Source: Micromonospora kangleipakensis | Lineage (GTDB): Bacteria > Actinomycetota > Actinomycetes > Mycobacteriales > Micromonosporaceae | DNA: 64,000 nt | Assembly (NCBI RefSeq): GCF_004217615.1 | Contig: NZ_SHLD01000001.1 | Span: forward strand, 1,736,001 to 1,800,000 | Direction: 5' to 3' | Shown: one piece after another, positions 62,353 through 64,000 of the stretch | Layout of the letters: each line of letters begins with the position of its first letter | How positions within the stretch are numbered: the first letter of the stretch is position 1 | Notes under the pieces: model-generated | Database searches by the model: none | Told to the model about the DNA's origin: nothing | The model's input: the letters and a program-made list of their open reading frames with translations, nothing else | Translations under genes and position numbers: made by a program

Positions 62353-63516
62353 ATGGCCGCAGAGCAGTCGTTCGACGTCTACCGGTTGCCGGAGGAGCAC
62401 GAGGCGATCCGGGAGGCGGTCCGTGAGGTCTGTGCGGCCAAGGTGGCCCCGCACGCGGCTGAGGCGGATGAGACCGGTGAGTTCCCGAAGGCGTCGTACG
62501 ACGCGTTGCGGGCGGCCGACTTCCACGCCCCGCACATCCCCGTCGAGTACGGCGGCGCCGGAGCGGACGCGCTGGCCACGGCCATCGTGATCGAGGAGGT
62601 GGCCCGGGCCTGCGCCTCGTCCTCGCTGATCCCGGCGGTCAACAAGCTGGGCACGATGCCGCTGATCCTGGCCGGTTCGGAGGAGCTCAAGCGGAAGTAC
62701 CTGACACCGGTGGCGGCGGGCGACGCGATGTTCTCGTACTGCCTCTCGGAGCCGGAGGCGGGCAGCGACGCCGCGTCGATGACGACCCGTGCGGTGCGTG
62801 ACGGCGATCACTGGGTGCTCAACGGCGTGAAGCGGTGGATCACCAACGCCGGGGTCTCCGAGTACTACACGGTCTTCGCTGTGACTGATCCCACAGCCCG
62901 CTCGCGGGGCATCTCCGCCTTCGTGGTGGAGAAGTCCGACGCCGGGGTCAGCTTCGGCGCGCCGGAGAAGAAGCTGGGCATCAAGGGTTCCCCGACCCGC
63001 GAGGTCTACCTCGACAACGTCCGGATCCCGGCGGACCGGATGATCGGCGCCGACGGCACCGGCTTCGCGACCGCGATGAAGACCCTGGACCACACCCGGG
63101 TCACCATCGCCGCCCAGGCGGTCGGCATCGCGCAGGGCGCGCTGGACTACGCCAAGGGGTACGTGAGCGAGCGCAAGCAGTTCGGCAAGGCGATCGCCGA
63201 GTTCCAGGGCATCCAGTTCATGCTCGCCGACATGGGCATGAAGCTGGAGGCGGCCCGGCAGCTCACCTACACGGCGGCCGGCAAGTCCGAGCGCGGTGAC
63301 GCGGACCTGACCTACTTCGGCGCGGCCGCGAAGTGCTTCGCCTCGGACGCCGCCATGGAGATCACCACCGACGCGGTGCAGCTGCTCGGCGGCTACGGCT
63401 ACACCCGCGACTACCCGGTCGAGCGGATGATGCGGGACGCCAAGATCACCCAGATCTACGAGGGCACCAACCAGGTGCAGCGCATCGTCATGGCCCGCCA
63501 GCTGCTCAAGGGCTGA
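62353..63516 (+). CDS. Acyl-CoA dehydrogenase (FadE25-like)
   Basis: A 387-residue flavoenzyme that forms trans-2-enoyl-CoA. Features: N-terminal helices from RLPEEHEAIREAVREVCAAK, FAD/substrate loop YCLSEPEAGSDAASM and KRWITNAG, and the catalytic Glu E370 in QIYEGTNQVQRIVMARQLL. The sequence QFGKAIAEFQGIQFMLADM is typical of short-chain-type enzymes. In Mycobacterium fadE25 lies next to purE and purK; here the giant membrane gene and ugd intervene. The ATG at 62353 has a GGGGAGGGG box. Confidence 0.93.
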   Translation: MAAEQSFDVYRLPEEHEAIREAVREVCAAKVAPHAAEADETGEFPKASYDALRAADFHAPHIPVEYGGAGADALATAIVIEEVARACASSSLIPAVNKLGTMPLILAGSEELKRKYLTPVAAGDAMFSYCLSEPEAGSDAASMTTRAVRDGDHWVLNGVKRWITNAGVSEYYTVFAVTDPTARSRGISAFVVEKSDAGVSFGAPEKKLGIKGSPTREVYLDNVRIPADRMIGADGTGFATAMKTLDHTRVTIAAQAVGIAQGALDYAKGYVSERKQFGKAIAEFQGIQFMLADMGMKLEAARQLTYTAAGKSERGDADLTYFGAAAKCFASDAAMEITTDAVQLLGGYGYTRDYPVERMMRDAKITQIYEGTNQVQRIVMARQLLKG

Positions 63517-63570
63517 CCGGGCGGAACCGTTAGGGCGGGCGGGCCGGGGTCACCGGCCCGCCCGCGACGG

Positions 63571-64000
63571 TCAGCGGATCTCGGTCGTGCCCTCCGGTCG
63601 GGTGGTGGCGCGCGGTGGCGCGGACCACGGCGACTCGCCGGTGCTCCGGCGGGGCAGCGGTTCGGTGGGGGTCGGGTCGGGATAGCCGAGGGTGGGCGGG
63701 GTGGTGTCCCGGGCGCCGGACGGCGGCCAGTCGCTGAGGCCGAAGGTGCTCTCGGCCGGCTTGGCGGCCGAGGTCAGCTCCGCCTCGGCCGGTGCCGTCG
63801 CCGCCGGCCACCGCCGCCAGCGCTGCACGCTGAGCGCCGCCATCAGCAGCAGCACGCCGATCAGGAACAGCGTGCCGTTCTCCACCGGCTGGCGCAGCGG
63901 CAGCGGGTCGCCGAGCACCTTCCAGCCGTCAGGGATCCAGTCACGGACCGTGAACGGCGCGATGAACATCCCGACGTACGGGGCGATCAGCAGCAGCCCG
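63571..64000 (-). CDS. Partial membrane protein, start outside window
   Basis: The C-terminal ~142 residues of a protein whose 5' end lies beyond base 64000 (frame open through LLLIAPYVGMF). Two hydrophobic stretches are visible (GLLLIAPYVGMFIAPF and NGTLFLIGVLLLMAALSV), then a basic VQRWRRW and a Pro/Thr-rich cytoplasmic tail ending in TTEIR. Family not recognised. Convergent with the acyl-CoA dehydrogenase, 54 bp apart. Confidence 0.5.
   Translation of the reverse strand, partial: GLLLIAPYVGMFIAPFTVRDWIPDGWKVLGDPLPLRQPVENGTLFLIGVLLLMAALSVQRWRRWPAATAPAEAELTSAAKPAESTFGLSDWPPSGARDTTPPTLGYPDPTPTEPLPRRSTGESPWSAPPRATTRPEGTTEIR

Overview
The window is about 73% GC chromosome from a high-GC Gram-positive actinomycete, most probably Micromonosporaceae (Micromonospora-like). 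The evidence is GTG-rich starts, near-universal G/C third positions, mycothiol metabolism (mca), a bldA-type tRNA-Leu(UAA), a DUF397 remnant and an SCO7613-type giant membrane protein. Gene order follows two blocks known from Mycobacterium: eno-ftsB-DUF501-ppx, and fadA/SGNH-cbs-metB-greA-DUF4307-mca-small membrane protein-DUF255. A purK-purE-(ugd)-acyl-CoA dehydrogenase stretch follows. No prophage, CRISPR array, antibiotic cluster or rRNA was seen.

Layout. 1-5.2 kb: eno end, septum initiator, DUF501, argA-like acetyltransferase, a minus-strand lipoprotein esterase, an ArsR-type regulator and ppx. 5.2-9.4 kb: VOC protein, DUF397 remnant, PadR/HAAS pair with a leaderless operator-promoter, LppU-like protein, dienelactone hydrolase, family-5 uracil-DNA glycosylase. 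9.4-15.2 kb: a DUF4129-membrane protein-MoxR-DUF58-membrane protein operon, interrupted by a stand-alone TnpB insertion sequence and joined by short repeated coupler micro-ORFs. 15.3-22.5 kb: NADH dehydrogenase 2, a large membrane protein, tRNA-Leu(UAA), two Bax-inhibitor proteins, a CYTH/CHAD protein. 22.6-29.4 kb: thiolase, two SGNH hydrolases, DUF1232, cystathionine beta-synthase, S1C protease, GNAT. 29.4-32.8 kb: RNase Z behind an unusual leader, WYL regulator, epoxide hydrolase. 32.9-37.7 kb: three-gene operon for the osmolyte N-acetylglutaminylglutamine amide (NAGGN). 37.9-46.8 kb: msrA, HIT, metB, amidase, DUF4328, ilvA, greA, DUF4307, mca. 47-55.5 kb: GGDEF-EAL protein, DUF255 protein, pdxH-like, PadR, DUF2306-like, purK, purE. 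55.6-64 kb: 1634-residue membrane protein, UDP-glucose dehydrogenase family, acyl-CoA dehydrogenase, partial membrane protein.

How genes work together. metB and cbs sit 12 kb apart and are opposite steps of transsulfuration; mca handles the cysteine-derived thiol mycothiol. The NAGGN genes form one tightly coupled minus-strand operon (2-nt gap, then a GTGA overlap). The MoxR/DUF58/DUF4129 set probably acts at the membrane as a chaperone-type module.

Most unusual signals: (i) a roughly 59-bp dispersed repeat placed exactly at stop/start junctions of co-directional genes, encoding 20-residue micro-ORFs with GTGA overlaps; (ii) a TnpB element whose ends appear to fall exactly between an ancestral overlapping TGATG stop/start, giving one neighbour a new stop and the other a new ribosome-binding site; (iii) an AT-richer, promoter-driven leader with a perfect Shine-Dalgarno and a 12-codon ORF ahead of rnz; (iv) a palindromic repeat family; (v) a 21-codon upstream ORF coupled to the GGDEF-EAL gene.
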